NCBI GenBank assembly: GCA_014204635.1
Contig: JACHLS010000009.1
Location: forward strand, 124,001-188,000
Origin: Sporosarcina luteola
Lineage (GTDB): Bacteria > Bacillota > Bacilli > Bacillales_A > Planococcaceae
Direction of reading: 5' to 3'
Length of the DNA: 64,000 nt
A program made the position numbers and the translations under genes. Every line of letters begins with the position of its first letter. Position 1 is the first letter of the stretch. The notes beneath the pieces were generated by a model, which was not told the origin of the DNA, did no database searches, and saw only the letters and a program-made list of their open reading frames with translations. Shown here piece by piece: positions 54,392 through 64,000 of this stretch.

Positions 54392-54611
54392 TGTTCAAAA
54401 ACAAAGTCCCATACTTGCCTGCATGGCCAAAACGCACCTTCAATCACACGGCTCTTTCTCGCCAATCTTTACTCTCCATCCACATGGTGTAATGGAGGAC
54501 TACAGGACAATCTAACCGAGGTGGAATACCATACGTATTCTATGCAAACTCCACGGGAAGATATGTTTCTCACGCAACGGAAGTTGTAAAAATGATTTGG
54601 AGGGAATTGCA

Positions 54612-55991
54612 ATGCTATCCATGGATCAAGTTGTCAATTTAGCAAAACAAAGGGGATTTGTCTTCCCGGGATCCGAAATTTATGGCGGTCTCGCGAATAC
54701 TTGGGATTACGGTCCACTTGGCATCGAGTTGAAAAATAATGTTAAGAAAGCATGGTGGCAAAAGTTTGTCCAAGAATCTAAGTACAATGTTGGATTGGAC
54801 GCAGCCATCCTGATGAATCCAAAAGTTTGGGAGGCATCCGGACATATCGGAAACTTCAATGATCCGATGATCGACTGTAAGAAATGTAAAACACGCCATC
54901 GGGCCGATAAATTGATTGAAGATGCATTAGATGCAAAAGGCATTGAAATGGTTGTTGATGGACTCCCATTTGAAAAAATGGAAGAATTGATTGCAGAACA
55001 TCACATCGTCTGCCCATCCTGTGGTGCGATGGATTACACCGGAATCCGACAATTCAACTTAATGTTCAAGACCTCTCAAGGTGTTACGGATTCTTCCGCG
55101 AATGAAATCTTCCTCCGCCCTGAAACAGCGCAAGGGATTTTCGTTAATTTCAAAAACGTCCAGCGTTCCATGCGCAAGAAAATGCCGTTCGGAATCGCCC
55201 AGATTGGTAAAAGTTTCCGTAATGAAATCACGCCGGGCAACTTTACGTTCCGGACACGTGAATTCGAACAGATGGAACTCGAGTTCTTCTGTAAGCCTGG
55301 TGAAGATATGAACTGGTATGAATACTGGCGCGACTTCTCTAAAAAATGGCTGCTTGACCTTGGCCTAAGCGATGAAAACGTCAGATTGCGCGAGCATAGC
55401 GAAGATGAACTGTCCCACTACTCTAAAGGCACGGTCGATATTGAATTCAAGTTCCCATTCGGCTGGGGAGAGCTGTGGGGCATCGCGAACCGGACAGATT
55501 TTGATTTGAAGCGCCATATGGAGCATTCCGGCGAGGATTTCCACTACCAGGATCCGGTGACAAACGAAAAATATGTTCCATATTGCATCGAACCTTCCGT
55601 CGGAGCGGATCGTGTGACACTTGCATTCCTGTGCAACGCTTATGATGAAGAACAGCTTGAGGGTGACGACGTGCGGACCGTGCTGCGCTTCCATCCGGCT
55701 CTAGCGCCTGTGAAAGCGGCAATCCTGCCACTATCCAAAAAGCTGGCGGAAAGTGCAGAAGAAGTGTATGCGGAACTGAGCAAACATTTTGCAGTTCAAT
55801 ACGATGATTCTCAATCTATCGGAAGACGGTACCGTCGCCAGGATGAAATCGGCACCCCGTTCTGCATCACTTATGATTTTGATTCAGAAGAGGACCGCCA
55901 AGTGACAGTTCGCCATCGCGATTCTATGGAGCAAGTGCGTATGCCGATTAGTGAAGTGAAGGACTATATCGCTGAACGCTTGAAGTTTTAA
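54612..55991 (+). CDS. glyQS: Glycyl-tRNA synthetase, single-chain (alpha2) type
   Basis: Charges tRNA-Gly. The 459 residues are the class II homodimeric form: motif 1 region ([18 protein letters not shown]), a zinc-like insert ([22 protein letters not shown]), motif 2 ([37 protein letters not shown]), motif 3 (VEPSVGADR), and a C-terminal anticodon-binding domain ([12 protein letters not shown]). The ATG at 54612 follows GGAGGG. B. subtilis has unrelated two-gene glyQ-glyS at this site; here the single gene is inverted relative to both neighbours. Confidence 0.97.
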   Translation: MLSMDQVVNLAKQRGFVFPGSEIYGGLANTWDYGPLGIELKNNVKKAWWQKFVQESKYNVGLDAAILMNPKVWEASGHIGNFNDPMIDCKKCKTRHRADKLIEDALDAKGIEMVVDGLPFEKMEELIAEHHIVCPSCGAMDYTGIRQFNLMFKTSQGVTDSSANEIFLRPETAQGIFVNFKNVQRSMRKKMPFGIAQIGKSFRNEITPGNFTFRTREFEQMELEFFCKPGEDMNWYEYWRDFSKKWLLDLGLSDENVRLREHSEDELSHYSKGTVDIEFKFPFGWGELWGIANRTDFDLKRHMEHSGEDFHYQDPVTNEKYVPYCIEPSVGADRVTLAFLCNAYDEEQLEGDDVRTVLRFHPALAPVKAAILPLSKKLAESAEEVYAELSKHFAVQYDDSQSIGRRYRRQDEIGTPFCITYDFDSEEDRQVTVRHRDSMEQVRMPISEVKDYIAERLKF

Positions 55992-56058
55992 TCCATACAA
56001 AAAGTCTTCAAACAGTTCAAGGTAAACACGCAGTCCCTTCAGAAATTGAGATATCTAT

Positions 56059-56113
56059 TAAAACAACCGGAAACGAAAGGTTACTCGCCTTCCGTCTCCG
56101 GTTGTTCTTTTTT
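56059..56113. terminator. Bidirectional terminator overlapping the recO 3' end
   Basis: AACAACCGGAAACGAAAGG pairs with CCTTCCGTCTCCGGTTGTT, followed on the plus strand by TTTTTT. The right arm is recO coding sequence (its last nine or so codons), so glyQS and recO share it. Confidence 0.88.
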
Positions 56114-56869
56114 ATCAGGCAAGATGCCTGGCATCCGATCCAGCTGATCCAAAAAATTTCTTGACTTCAAACGGATCCCTACCTGCTCATCGTAGATTGT
56201 TCTCACTATCTTTTTCATGAAATGCTTCGTCGGTTTTTTCAATGTTAGCGATCCAACCTGCTCGATCGGCACAGTATAAAACGTGCGGATCAGCCGCAGT
56301 TGCGTCGGAGAAAGCCGCACAATATACGGATCGATGTGAAAACAGCGGTGGCAGAGGAACCCAATTTCCTGAAAGGAAAATGCAAATTCCCCTTCAGTCG
56401 CACCACAATTGGCGCATTGATGGACAATTGGATAGACGCCTGCTACGGGCAGCATTTTCCACTCTACAAAAAGAGAAATAGCTTCGGGGTCATATTCTTC
56501 ATTGATTGCATGCAACGCTTCGTATAACAGTCCGTAGACATTGCGCGTGGCCTCGCGGTCCTCCGTCAATTTATCGATGAGTTCAACGATATAACTGGCG
56601 TACGCAGTCGCCTCCAGATCCTCTCGAATGAACCGCATCGAATCAATCGTTTCCCCTTGCTCCAGCGAGCCCATCCCTTTGCCGGTCTTGATAAGAAAAG
56701 AGCCATGTGTGAAATTCTGGGTAATGGCGGACAAACGGCTGGCCGGCTTTTTAGCTCCACGGGCCATGGCAGTCAACTTTCCGGCTTCCCTGGTGAAAAT
56801 GGTTACGATTTTATTGGCCTCGCCATACGGAATGCTTTTCAGAATGATTCCTTCCCACTTGTTCAGCAA
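56081..56869 (-). CDS. recO: DNA repair protein RecO
   Basis: Recombination mediator that helps load RecA with RecF/RecR. The 262 residues begin with an OB-fold domain (GIILKSIPYGEANKIVTIFTREAGKL) and carry a Cys4 zinc site (CANCGATEGEFAF, then GFLCHRC). TTG start at 56869 with AAGGAG eight bases upstream, which aligns with the B. subtilis N-terminus; ATG 56875 is an alternative. The short yqzL gene normally before recO is missing. Confidence 0.94.
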   Translation of the reverse strand: MLNKWEGIILKSIPYGEANKIVTIFTREAGKLTAMARGAKKPASRLSAITQNFTHGSFLIKTGKGMGSLEQGETIDSMRFIREDLEATAYASYIVELIDKLTEDREATRNVYGLLYEALHAINEEYDPEAISLFVEWKMLPVAGVYPIVHQCANCGATEGEFAFSFQEIGFLCHRCFHIDPYIVRLSPTQLRLIRTFYTVPIEQVGSLTLKKPTKHFMKKIVRTIYDEQVGIRLKSRNFLDQLDRMPGILPDKKEQPETEGE

Positions 56870-56889
56870 GGCCATCACTCCTTTATGGT

Positions 56890-58201
<1,312 letters not shown>

Positions 58202-58219
58202 TCAACACCTCTGTCCTAA

Positions 58220-58579
58220 TTATGAAAACCATTTCGGGATAAAAACTATGCAACCTATAATGGCACTGGCCACAGCAAAAATAAATACCGCTCCAGCCGC
58301 CAAGTCCTTTGCTTGTTTAGCCAAGGGATGATACTCATCCGTAACTAAATCGACGGTGCGTTCTATGGCCGTATTCATCAGTTCGAGCGCCAGCATCCCG
58401 CCAATCAGCATGATGATTAAAACCCACTCCGTACTAGAAAGTCCCGTCAGCAAGCCGACGACGATTACAGCGAGTCCTGCCGCAATATGGAACTTCATAT
58501 TCCGTTCTTTTCGAATACCCGTCATTACGCCAGTCCAGGCATAGTGGAACGATTTGAAAAAAGTTTTGAACATGCCCAT
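58220..58579 (-). CDS. dgkA: Undecaprenol/diacylglycerol kinase
   Basis: Small integral membrane kinase, in Gram-positives mainly phosphorylating undecaprenol. The 119 residues have three helices and the signature ALELMNTAIERTVDLVTDEYHPLAKQAKDLAAGAV, with catalytic and Mg-binding residues. It ends 21 bases before cdd and starts one base after ybeY ends. Confidence 0.94.
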   Translation of the reverse strand: MGMFKTFFKSFHYAWTGVMTGIRKERNMKFHIAAGLAVIVVGLLTGLSSTEWVLIIMLIGGMLALELMNTAIERTVDLVTDEYHPLAKQAKDLAAGAVFIFAVASAIIGCIVFIPKWFS

Positions 58580-59050
58580 TCACCGCAGCAAGCCAAATGA
58601 AGACAATATCTCTTTCTGTCTTCCAAACATCACTTTTTCCTCCGCCTCATCCAGATGATCATAACCTAATAAATGCAAGAAGCCATGAAGAGCCAGAAAA
58701 CCGATCTCACGTTTTTCTTCATGCCCATATTCGACCGCCTGTCTTTTAGCCGTTTCCACGGAAATGATAATATCTCCTAAAACAATAGGCATATCAGCTT
58801 GGGTAACAATCGCAACTTCGCCCTCTCCCATCTCTTCCAGGGCAAATGAAATAACATCCGTCGGCGTATCCTTCCCACGATATTCTGCATTCACCCTACG
58901 GATACTCTCATCATCCATGAATGTGACGGACACTTCGGGATGGCCTTGCAGTTGTTCCATTGCAGCCGCATGATTCAACAAGTCCCGAATCAGATCCTCT
59001 ATATCTCGTTCAATGGTTCCCGTTTCATCTTCAAAGTAAAACTCAAGCAT
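58580..59050 (-). CDS. ybeY: rRNA maturation endoribonuclease YbeY
   Basis: Zinc-dependent RNase for 16S 3'-end maturation and quality control. The 156 residues contain the metal site HGFLHLLGYDH and the upstream conserved region YRGKDTPTDVISF. I chose the ATG at 59050. It sits between pgpH and dgkA, with which it forms one operon. Confidence 0.95.
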   Translation of the reverse strand: MLEFYFEDETGTIERDIEDLIRDLLNHAAAMEQLQGHPEVSVTFMDDESIRRVNAEYRGKDTPTDVISFALEEMGEGEVAIVTQADMPIVLGDIIISVETAKRQAVEYGHEEKREIGFLALHGFLHLLGYDHLDEAEEKVMFGRQKEILSSFGLLR

Positions 59051-59070
59051 GTTTTCGCCTTCTTTCGCTC

Positions 59071-61197
59071 TCAATCCGGATATTCGATCCGACTATGAAA
59101 AATGCCATTCAACGTCTCGCAAATGACCTTCTCCACTTTTTTTAATTCTTTTACGGATAAGTCACATTCATCAAACTGACCGTCGTTCATTTTATCATTG
59201 ATAATCGCTTTGACAAGCGCGGCGATTTTTTGAGGTGTCGGTTCTTTCATCGACCGTACAGCCGCTTCCACGCTGTCCACAATGGAAATAATCGCAATTT
59301 CCCTCGTTTGCGGTTTCGGCCCAGGATACCGGTAATCATCTTCTGAAACACCCTCGTCCAACTCTTTCGCCTTGACATAAAAGTATTTCAAGAAGCTTGT
59401 ACCATGATGTTGCCGTGCAATGTCCACAATTTCCTGCGGCATTTTATGCTCTTCTAAAATTCTTGCCCCATCAACTGCATGGGAAATAATGATATCACGA
59501 CTTTTTTCAGGGGGCAATGAATCATGCGGATTTTGGCCGCCATGTTGATTCTCAATGAAATAACCCGGACGGACTGTTTTCCCTATATCATGATAATAAC
59601 TCCCGACCCTTGCAAGCAATCCGTGCGCCCCTACCGATTCACAAGCTGCATCCGCAAGGTTAGCGACCATAACACTATGATGATAAGTCCCAGGCGTTTC
59701 AGTCAGCACCTTTTTCAGCAACGGGTGATTCGGGTTAGATAGTTCAATCAGACGCATATCGGACAGCAGGCCGAACGCACTCTCGAAGAACGGCATAAGG
59801 CCAATCGTCAATGCGCCCGACAAGATGCCTGATGCCAGAGCGGCAATGAAGTAGAAGAGCCATTCCGATAGATTATAGGTCGATTGGGTCATCATCAGAT
59901 AGAACCCGATAAAGGCCATATTTGATATGGAAACGCCGAGACTGGTCCGCAAGATGCTTGATCTTCGTCCGTCCTTTCCGAGGAAATAAAGACTGATCAA
60001 ACCGCTCAAGAGTATGTAGAGGGCAATTTCCATCTGCATAATTGCCGCATATCCTTCTTGAAGCATTATTCCGGCTGTAGCTGCCGTAATCACGGTTACC
60101 ATCAACGCTAGACGCTCATTTGTCAATAATTTAACGAGCATCGGCGCAAGCGCTGTCGGAAACAGGAATGCAATTTGCACATCAAATTCCTTGTCAATCA
60201 TGCCGATCAACTTCATCAAGAGCACTAAGAATAGAAAAATCGTATATATGATCAACAGCGATTTCTTCTTTAAATGGTTGTTCCCATTCCATGTATAGAA
60301 ATGTAAATAGATAATCACAGAGACGAAAATGACAAACAGGGCAAGACCCGACAATGGTTTAGTCGAGGACTGATTTGTAACAAGTCCAGTCAATTCAAGC
60401 TGGCGAAAAATTTCTTGGTCGATGAACTGACCTTCTCTGACAATGACTTGTCCCTGCAGAATGCGGGTCGGTTCAACCGCACTTTTTTCCTGTTCGCGTC
60501 TTTTTTCTGTTAGTTCTTCATTTACTTTTTCAGTTTCAATAACCAAAGAACGGGCAAGAGTTATCATCGTTTGCAGCTCGCCAGGCGGAATGGCGTCTGA
60601 TAGTCTGATCTTCCTCTCCACCTCATACCGGACGGAGGCTAAGTCTGTATTGCGAATCGGTTTTTCTAATTCACTTCCAATGATGCCTGCGACGTCCTTC
60701 TGCATGCTGCGAAGCGTACTGATATTTTGCTTCAGTAAACTGTTGAGTGCATCATCCGTCAACCGCAGACTCGGTTCTTCTTCCTCAAGTTTCATCAATT
60801 TCGCACGGATTTCTTTGAGCTGGTCCTTCGGACTGATAATCGGCATGTCCTCATGATTGACGGCTAGATTTTCCGCTTCCTTCACTTCTATAAGAAAATC
60901 AAACAGTTGGTTGGCGATCGCCTGTCTGGTTTTCCCCACCTCTTCTGAAAATTGATAAACCGGGGTTGCTTCCATTGCAATCCGTTGTCTCTCCTGCTCG
61001 GTCTTTTCTGCATCCTCAACTGTCTTTAATGATCGCAGGGTCTTCGGAGAAACTTGGAATGCAGACAATTCATATGTTTCCTGTTTCACTTCTCCATACA
61101 TAAATGCGAACAGAAGGATTGCCCCAATTGACACGACAAAAATAGAAAAGTATTTGAACTTTAGAGAGTTGAACACCTTTCCGATTGATCGGAACAC
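59071..61197 (-). CDS. pgpH: 7TM-HD cyclic-di-AMP phosphodiesterase PgpH
   Basis: Degrades c-di-AMP to pApA. The 708 residues have an N-terminal helix, a large extracellular domain (about 55-280), seven membrane helices (about 280-480) and a cytoplasmic HD domain (GTYHHSVMVANLADAA, GSYYHDIGKTVRPGYF, IISHAVDGARI). GTG start at 61197, preceded by AAGGGAGGAAGGG. Matches yqfF of B. subtilis. Separated from phoH by a terminator. Confidence 0.95.
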   Translation of the reverse strand: MFRSIGKVFNSLKFKYFSIFVVSIGAILLFAFMYGEVKQETYELSAFQVSPKTLRSLKTVEDAEKTEQERQRIAMEATPVYQFSEEVGKTRQAIANQLFDFLIEVKEAENLAVNHEDMPIISPKDQLKEIRAKLMKLEEEEPSLRLTDDALNSLLKQNISTLRSMQKDVAGIIGSELEKPIRNTDLASVRYEVERKIRLSDAIPPGELQTMITLARSLVIETEKVNEELTEKRREQEKSAVEPTRILQGQVIVREGQFIDQEIFRQLELTGLVTNQSSTKPLSGLALFVIFVSVIIYLHFYTWNGNNHLKKKSLLIIYTIFLFLVLLMKLIGMIDKEFDVQIAFLFPTALAPMLVKLLTNERLALMVTVITAATAGIMLQEGYAAIMQMEIALYILLSGLISLYFLGKDGRRSSILRTSLGVSISNMAFIGFYLMMTQSTYNLSEWLFYFIAALASGILSGALTIGLMPFFESAFGLLSDMRLIELSNPNHPLLKKVLTETPGTYHHSVMVANLADAACESVGAHGLLARVGSYYHDIGKTVRPGYFIENQHGGQNPHDSLPPEKSRDIIISHAVDGARILEEHKMPQEIVDIARQHHGTSFLKYFYVKAKELDEGVSEDDYRYPGPKPQTREIAIISIVDSVEAAVRSMKEPTPQKIAALVKAIINDKMNDGQFDECDLSVKELKKVEKVICETLNGIFHSRIEYPD

Positions 61198-61240
61198 AGA
61201 ATCCCTTCCTCCCTTCTCTCTATCTATCAAATGATTTGAT

Positions 61241-61272
61241 TAGATAAAAAGCAGTCATGCGAATGACTGCTC
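61241..61272 (-). terminator. Terminator after phoH
   Basis: Minus strand GCAGTCAT-TCGC-ATGACTGC followed by TTTTTATC, about 85 bases past the phoH stop. Confidence 0.85.
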
Positions 61273-61357
61273 CAAAACAGCAATATATTGTTTTTCATTT
61301 ACCTACCAGGGGCGATCGATCCAAAACAAAAAAAATCAGCCGCCTAGCCCCAAGACT

Positions 61358-62320
61358 TTATTGTGGAGCTTTCTCATTTTCATACGCTTCAATAATTTTT
61401 GCGACGATTGGATGGCGCACAATGTCACCTTGCTCTAAAAATTGAAAATGGATTTCCGGTACTTTCTTCAAGATTGTTTCCGCGGCGATCAGACCCGATT
61501 CAGCTCCCCTTGGCAAGTCAATTTGCGTTTTGTCGCCTGTAATTACCATTTTAGATCCAAATCCAAGCCGAGTCAAAAACATTTTCATTTGCGCTTTGGT
61601 CGTATTTTGGGCTTCATCCAAAATGACGAACGCATCATCTAACGTACGGCCTCTCATATATGCCAATGGAGCGACCTCAATGACGCCACGTTCTATGAAC
61701 CGTTCAGTCTGTTCCGCACCTAAGACGTCATGCAGCGCATCGTACAGAGGACGTAAATAAGGGTCCACTTTTTCCTTCAAATCCCCAGGGAGAAACCCGA
61801 GGCTTTCCCCTGCTTCTACGGCGGGCCTTGTCAGGATGATCCTTTTTACCGAACCGTTCTTCAGGGCTTGCACGGCAAGGACAACTGCCAGATACGTTTT
61901 GCCGGTCCCCGCCGGGCCAATGCAAAAGACGAGATCGCGCCTACGGATTGCCTGTACATATTCCCGCTGGCCGATTGTTTTGGCGCGTATCGCCTTTCCT
62001 TTCGCACTCCGGGAGATTTCCTCGTCGTATAACTCAGCAAAATATTCAATGGTTCCACTTTTCGCCATTTCAATCGCCGAGGAAATATCTCGTAAATTTA
62101 TATTGATACCTTTCCGGATCACTTTTAAAAGTTGTTCAAGCAAGTACTTGCCTTGAATGATTTTATCTTCCTCACCTGACAGGGAAATCGTATCCCCTCT
62201 TGTCATGATCGATACATCCATATTTTCTTCAATCAGTTTCATATTTTGGTCAGAAATACCGAGCAGCATAATGACTTCGTTCGGTTCTTCGACATGAAGT
62301 TGAATCAGTTGTTCGCTCAA
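61358..62320 (-). CDS. phoH: PhoH-family ATPase
   Basis: Cytoplasmic P-loop NTPase related to superfamily I RNA helicases, often next to ybeY. The 320 residues have an N-terminal KH-like region (about 10-80) and the ATPase with Walker A GPAGTGKT (about 135-142), Walker B FVILDEAQNTT and the QTKRFLTRLG-like sensor region (KMFLTRLGFGSKMVITGD). TTG start behind AAGGAG, four bases after the yqfD stop. Confidence 0.95.
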   Translation of the reverse strand: MSEQLIQLHVEEPNEVIMLLGISDQNMKLIEENMDVSIMTRGDTISLSGEEDKIIQGKYLLEQLLKVIRKGININLRDISSAIEMAKSGTIEYFAELYDEEISRSAKGKAIRAKTIGQREYVQAIRRRDLVFCIGPAGTGKTYLAVVLAVQALKNGSVKRIILTRPAVEAGESLGFLPGDLKEKVDPYLRPLYDALHDVLGAEQTERFIERGVIEVAPLAYMRGRTLDDAFVILDEAQNTTKAQMKMFLTRLGFGSKMVITGDKTQIDLPRGAESGLIAAETILKKVPEIHFQFLEQGDIVRHPIVAKIIEAYENEKAPQ

Positions 62321-62324
62321 TTTT

Positions 62325-63410
62325 TCAGTCTCCTTGGGATATCGGTCTTTTTACAGCAATATTGTCATTAACTAAAAACAATATAGTCCCACTCACTTTA
62401 TCATCTTCGAACGATACCTGTAAAATATTTTCATCTTTTATTGTCAGACTGGGCGAAGATTCCGAAAGGATTTTATGCTTAAGCAAAGGCAATATAATCG
62501 TTTCTTCCATGCCTTCCATCAAATCCACCTGGTATCCTAGGTCTTCTCGATTCCGATTTATTTTCAAAATGGATTGAAAAGAATAGGAATTATCGACGAC
62601 CTGAATCGGCCATCGCCATGTAAACTCTACCGTTTCTTCTCCAAGAATTTGGAGATCAATCTTTCGAGGAATTGTAAAATTATACTCGGACCAATAGTCC
62701 GCAAAGACAAAACCATCTGCACCGACTACCGATTTCTTGTCACCTTGTTCCAAGATGCCAGTGGCCAGAATGTCTCCCTTTTTCACGGTTTGATGCACTC
62801 TAGCAGCTCTTTCCCCACGGCTCAGTTGGAAATTGGTTATGACACCGCCTGTTCGAGCAACCAGATTCGCAGGCAGGCCCTTTTCAACCTCCCTCTCATC
62901 GGTTTTGGGTGACAGCATAGGGATTACAGTCAGCCGTGTTCCAGAACGACTAAAACGAACCCAGGACAGCTCTGGATCGTCAGACATCAACAGCTGCCTG
63001 ATTTCCCCTTCGTCAGGCAAGGAGGAGAGGGGTTTCATAGTGACAATCGAGGACTTGAGCAGTTTTGCTTCAATTCGTTCCGTAACCTCTGGTCGATCCG
63101 AATCAATTTCAATGCTCCAGAGGAACAAAGAAGCGACTAGCGGTATGATGCAGGCGACAAGAAACCGGTACGATGAAAAAAGCCGGCTCTCCACGGACTT
63201 CTCCCCAATGAGTGCAAAGTGCGCTTTCACCCCAAAGCGGCGTCGATTTTTTCGAATCAAGCTTATCCCTTTTGGATCCGTATGAAAATGCACCGAGGAT
63301 CCCTCATGTGAGACAGACCATATTTTCATGCCGGACGAAGCCAGCTTGCCAAGAAATTTCGAATAGTCCGTACTCCCTTTTAACGTCACCGCATAACGTT
63401 TACGCATCAT
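62325..63410 (-). CDS. yqfD: Sporulation protein YqfD
   Basis: 361 residues: basic N-terminal region (about 1-85), a membrane helix (about 90-105), and a long extracytoplasmic region with TVKKGDILATGILE, YNFTIPRKIDLQILGEETVEFTWRWP and a C-terminal IMEGMEET-like segment, characteristic of YqfD/SpoIV-associated proteins in spore-formers. Starts within the last codons of yqfC (ATGATGCG). Slightly shorter than the B. subtilis protein. Function in sporulation is known only generally; sigma-E-dependent in B. subtilis. Confidence 0.85.
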   Translation of the reverse strand: MMRKRYAVTLKGSTDYSKFLGKLASSGMKIWSVSHEGSSVHFHTDPKGISLIRKNRRRFGVKAHFALIGEKSVESRLFSSYRFLVACIIPLVASLFLWSIEIDSDRPEVTERIEAKLLKSSIVTMKPLSSLPDEGEIRQLLMSDDPELSWVRFSRSGTRLTVIPMLSPKTDEREVEKGLPANLVARTGGVITNFQLSRGERAARVHQTVKKGDILATGILEQGDKKSVVGADGFVFADYWSEYNFTIPRKIDLQILGEETVEFTWRWPIQVVDNSYSFQSILKINRNREDLGYQVDLMEGMEETIILPLLKHKILSESSPSLTIKDENILQVSFEDDKVSGTILFLVNDNIAVKRPISQGD

Positions 63411-63657
63411 ATACTTCGTCCTTGCCTTTTTCAGGTTGCACGAGCATTTTTCCAAGACTGTCAAAGGTAATGACAGCCACTTCTTCGGACATCGCTTCGA
63501 TGAAAAGTTCCTGACCAGTGATTTCGATAACAAAATTATCATTGCGGATGGTACAAGCGGTTCCGCTTAGTCTTACCAGATCGTATGGTCCGGTAATACG
63601 GATGGAAGTGTAGTTATCGATCAGGACAGATGTGTCCAGCTTGAATAATTTTCTCAT
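63400..63657 (-). CDS. yqfC: Sporulation protein YqfC
   Basis: 85 residues of YabP/YqfC type: beta-rich domain with VLIDNYTSIRITGPYDLVRLSGTACTIRNDNFVIEITGQELFIEAMSEEVAVI, which fits the family. Together with YqfD it forms a two-gene sporulation operon. Its Shine-Dalgarno (GGGGG, 63671-63667) lies in the right arm of a hairpin whose loop contains a sigma-E-like -10, see promoter feature. Confidence 0.88.
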   Translation of the reverse strand: MRKLFKLDTSVLIDNYTSIRITGPYDLVRLSGTACTIRNDNFVIEITGQELFIEAMSEEVAVITFDSLGKMLVQPEKGKDEVYDA

Positions 63658-63666
63658 AACATAAAA

Positions 63667-63700
63667 CCCCCTATCCTAATCGTATGTTCAGGATAGAGGG
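63667..63700 (-). terminator. Hairpin holding the yqfC ribosome site, also a possible terminator
   Basis: Minus strand CCCTCTATCCT (63700-63690) pairs with AGGATAGGGGG (63677-63667), 11 base pairs including one G-U, around a 12-base loop, followed by TTTTATG. Read-through RNA from the upstream gene would end here or have its ribosome site buried. Confidence 0.7.
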
Positions 63701-63707
63701 CTAATGA
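63679..63707 (-). promoter_or_regulatory. Sigma-E-like promoter of yqfCD inside the hairpin
   Basis: Minus strand -35-like TCATTAG (63707-63701), a 14-base spacer, -10-like CATACGAT (63686-63679). The start would lie near 63672, so the RNA would lack the hairpin's left arm but keep the ribosome site. Confidence 0.5.
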
Positions 63708-64000
63708 TTACCGTTTTGCTTTGGGCGGACCTAAAATTTCGGAAAAAATGATCCCTTTCAATAGATCTTGTTCGCTCTTGGGGATCATATGCTCCGGTTC
63801 TGCTGCATAAGGGTCCTGGGTTTTCCGGCTGCCATGGGCAGTTAAACGCCCCCGATGTTCCTCCCGTTTCTCCAATTCCTTCGCTTCAGCAGATGCAACG
63901 GGCTTTGCAGGTTTAGGTGCTTGCATTGGTCGTACTGCAGTTGCAGCCGGTTGTGTTCTAGCACTACCCGCTTCTGCCCGCCGCGGAGTGTCTGGCGGCG
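63708..64000 (-). CDS. Unidentified protein, C-terminal part (5' end off window)
   Basis: The frame is open from the window edge to a stop at 63708, about 96 residues. It is Pro/Ala/Arg-rich (PPDTPRRAEAGSARTQPAA), then charged (ELEKREEHRGRL), ending in SEQDLLKGIIFSEILGPPKAKR. In B. subtilis yqfB and floA lie here; this is neither of the parts I know. The conserved-looking last 20 residues may be a short binding motif. I do not assign a function. Confidence 0.55.
   Translation of the reverse strand, partial: PPDTPRRAEAGSARTQPAATAVRPMQAPKPAKPVASAEAKELEKREEHRGRLTAHGSRKTQDPYAAEPEHMIPKSEQDLLKGIIFSEILGPPKAKR

Larger units (their letters stand above)
54035..54611. other. ccpN-glyQS divergent intergenic region, 577 bp
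   Basis: Holds the ccpN promoter region, the T-box leader and its terminator (features below), and about 220 bases of additional leader before the glyQS start. A plus-strand frame at 54245-54589 crosses the T-box and is not a gene. Confidence 0.6.

Noticed and set aside
54245..54589. 114-codon frame in the glyQS leader
   Set aside because: Runs through the T-box and its terminator stem; the translated sequence is the RNA structure, not a protein.

Overview
The window is a stretch of a low-to-moderate GC Firmicutes chromosome. Gene order follows the yqe-yqh region of Bacillus subtilis almost gene for gene, read from accC/accB through spoIIIA, efp, yqhT, gcv, comG, yqg, yqf, sigA/dnaG, era and phoH to yqfD/yqfC. 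Sporulation genes, comG genes, T-box and glycine-riboswitch control point to Bacillales. A single-chain glycyl-tRNA synthetase, a B12-dependent ribonucleotide reductase, an Na/Pi transporter where B. subtilis has pst, and loss of several B. subtilis genes suggest Planococcaceae, for example a Sporosarcina-like organism. That placement is inference. I see no tRNA, rRNA, CRISPR array, prophage or complete insertion sequence.

Layout. 1-8.4 kb: acetyl-CoA carboxylase (accC partial, accB), a shortened spoIIIA operon lacking AA and AB, efp-yqhT-aroQ, yqhR and yqhQ. 8.4-14.6 kb: an AT-rich phosphoesterase gene, nrdJ, lipM, yqhL and a gene-poor gap. 14.6-23.4 kb: the glycine cleavage operon gcvT-gcvPA-gcvPB under a tandem glycine riboswitch, aroK, and the seven-gene competence operon comGA-GG. 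23.5-35.3 kb: small yqg genes, an LTA-synthase paralogue, rpmG, a two-gene envelope operon facing pbpA, sodA, and an Na/Pi transporter with PhoP-like boxes. 35.4-44.5 kb: yqgB, yqfZ, ispG, yqfW, zur-znuB-znuC with a Zur-like operator, yqfT, nfo, cshB, yqfQ and ispH. 44.5-54 kb: yqfO-trmK, cccA, an acyl-CoA dehydrogenase, a membrane protein, sigA-dnaG and ppsR-ccpN. 54-64 kb: glyQS with T-box leader (inverted relative to its neighbours), recO-era-cdd-dgkA-ybeY-pgpH-phoH-yqfD-yqfC and the end of an unidentified gene.

Functional themes are mostly core: fatty-acid and lipoate synthesis, one-carbon metabolism (gcv, 5-formyl-THF cyclo-ligase), both final MEP-pathway enzymes (ispG, ispH), zinc homeostasis, envelope synthesis, natural transformation, and initiation of replication and transcription. 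Parts of the sporulation programme recur: spoIIIAC-AH, yqfZ, yqfC and yqfD, three of them behind sigma-E-like promoters.

No clearly novel multigene system is evident. The most interesting departures are: the pared-down spoIIIA channel locus; a hairpin that would hide the yqfC Shine-Dalgarno in read-through RNA but not in RNA from an internal sigma-E-like promoter; a 133-bp imperfect palindrome beside sigA; the inverted single-chain glyQS replacing glyQ/glyS; a rhodanese without its catalytic cysteine; and bidirectional terminators built into the 3' codons of convergent genes.
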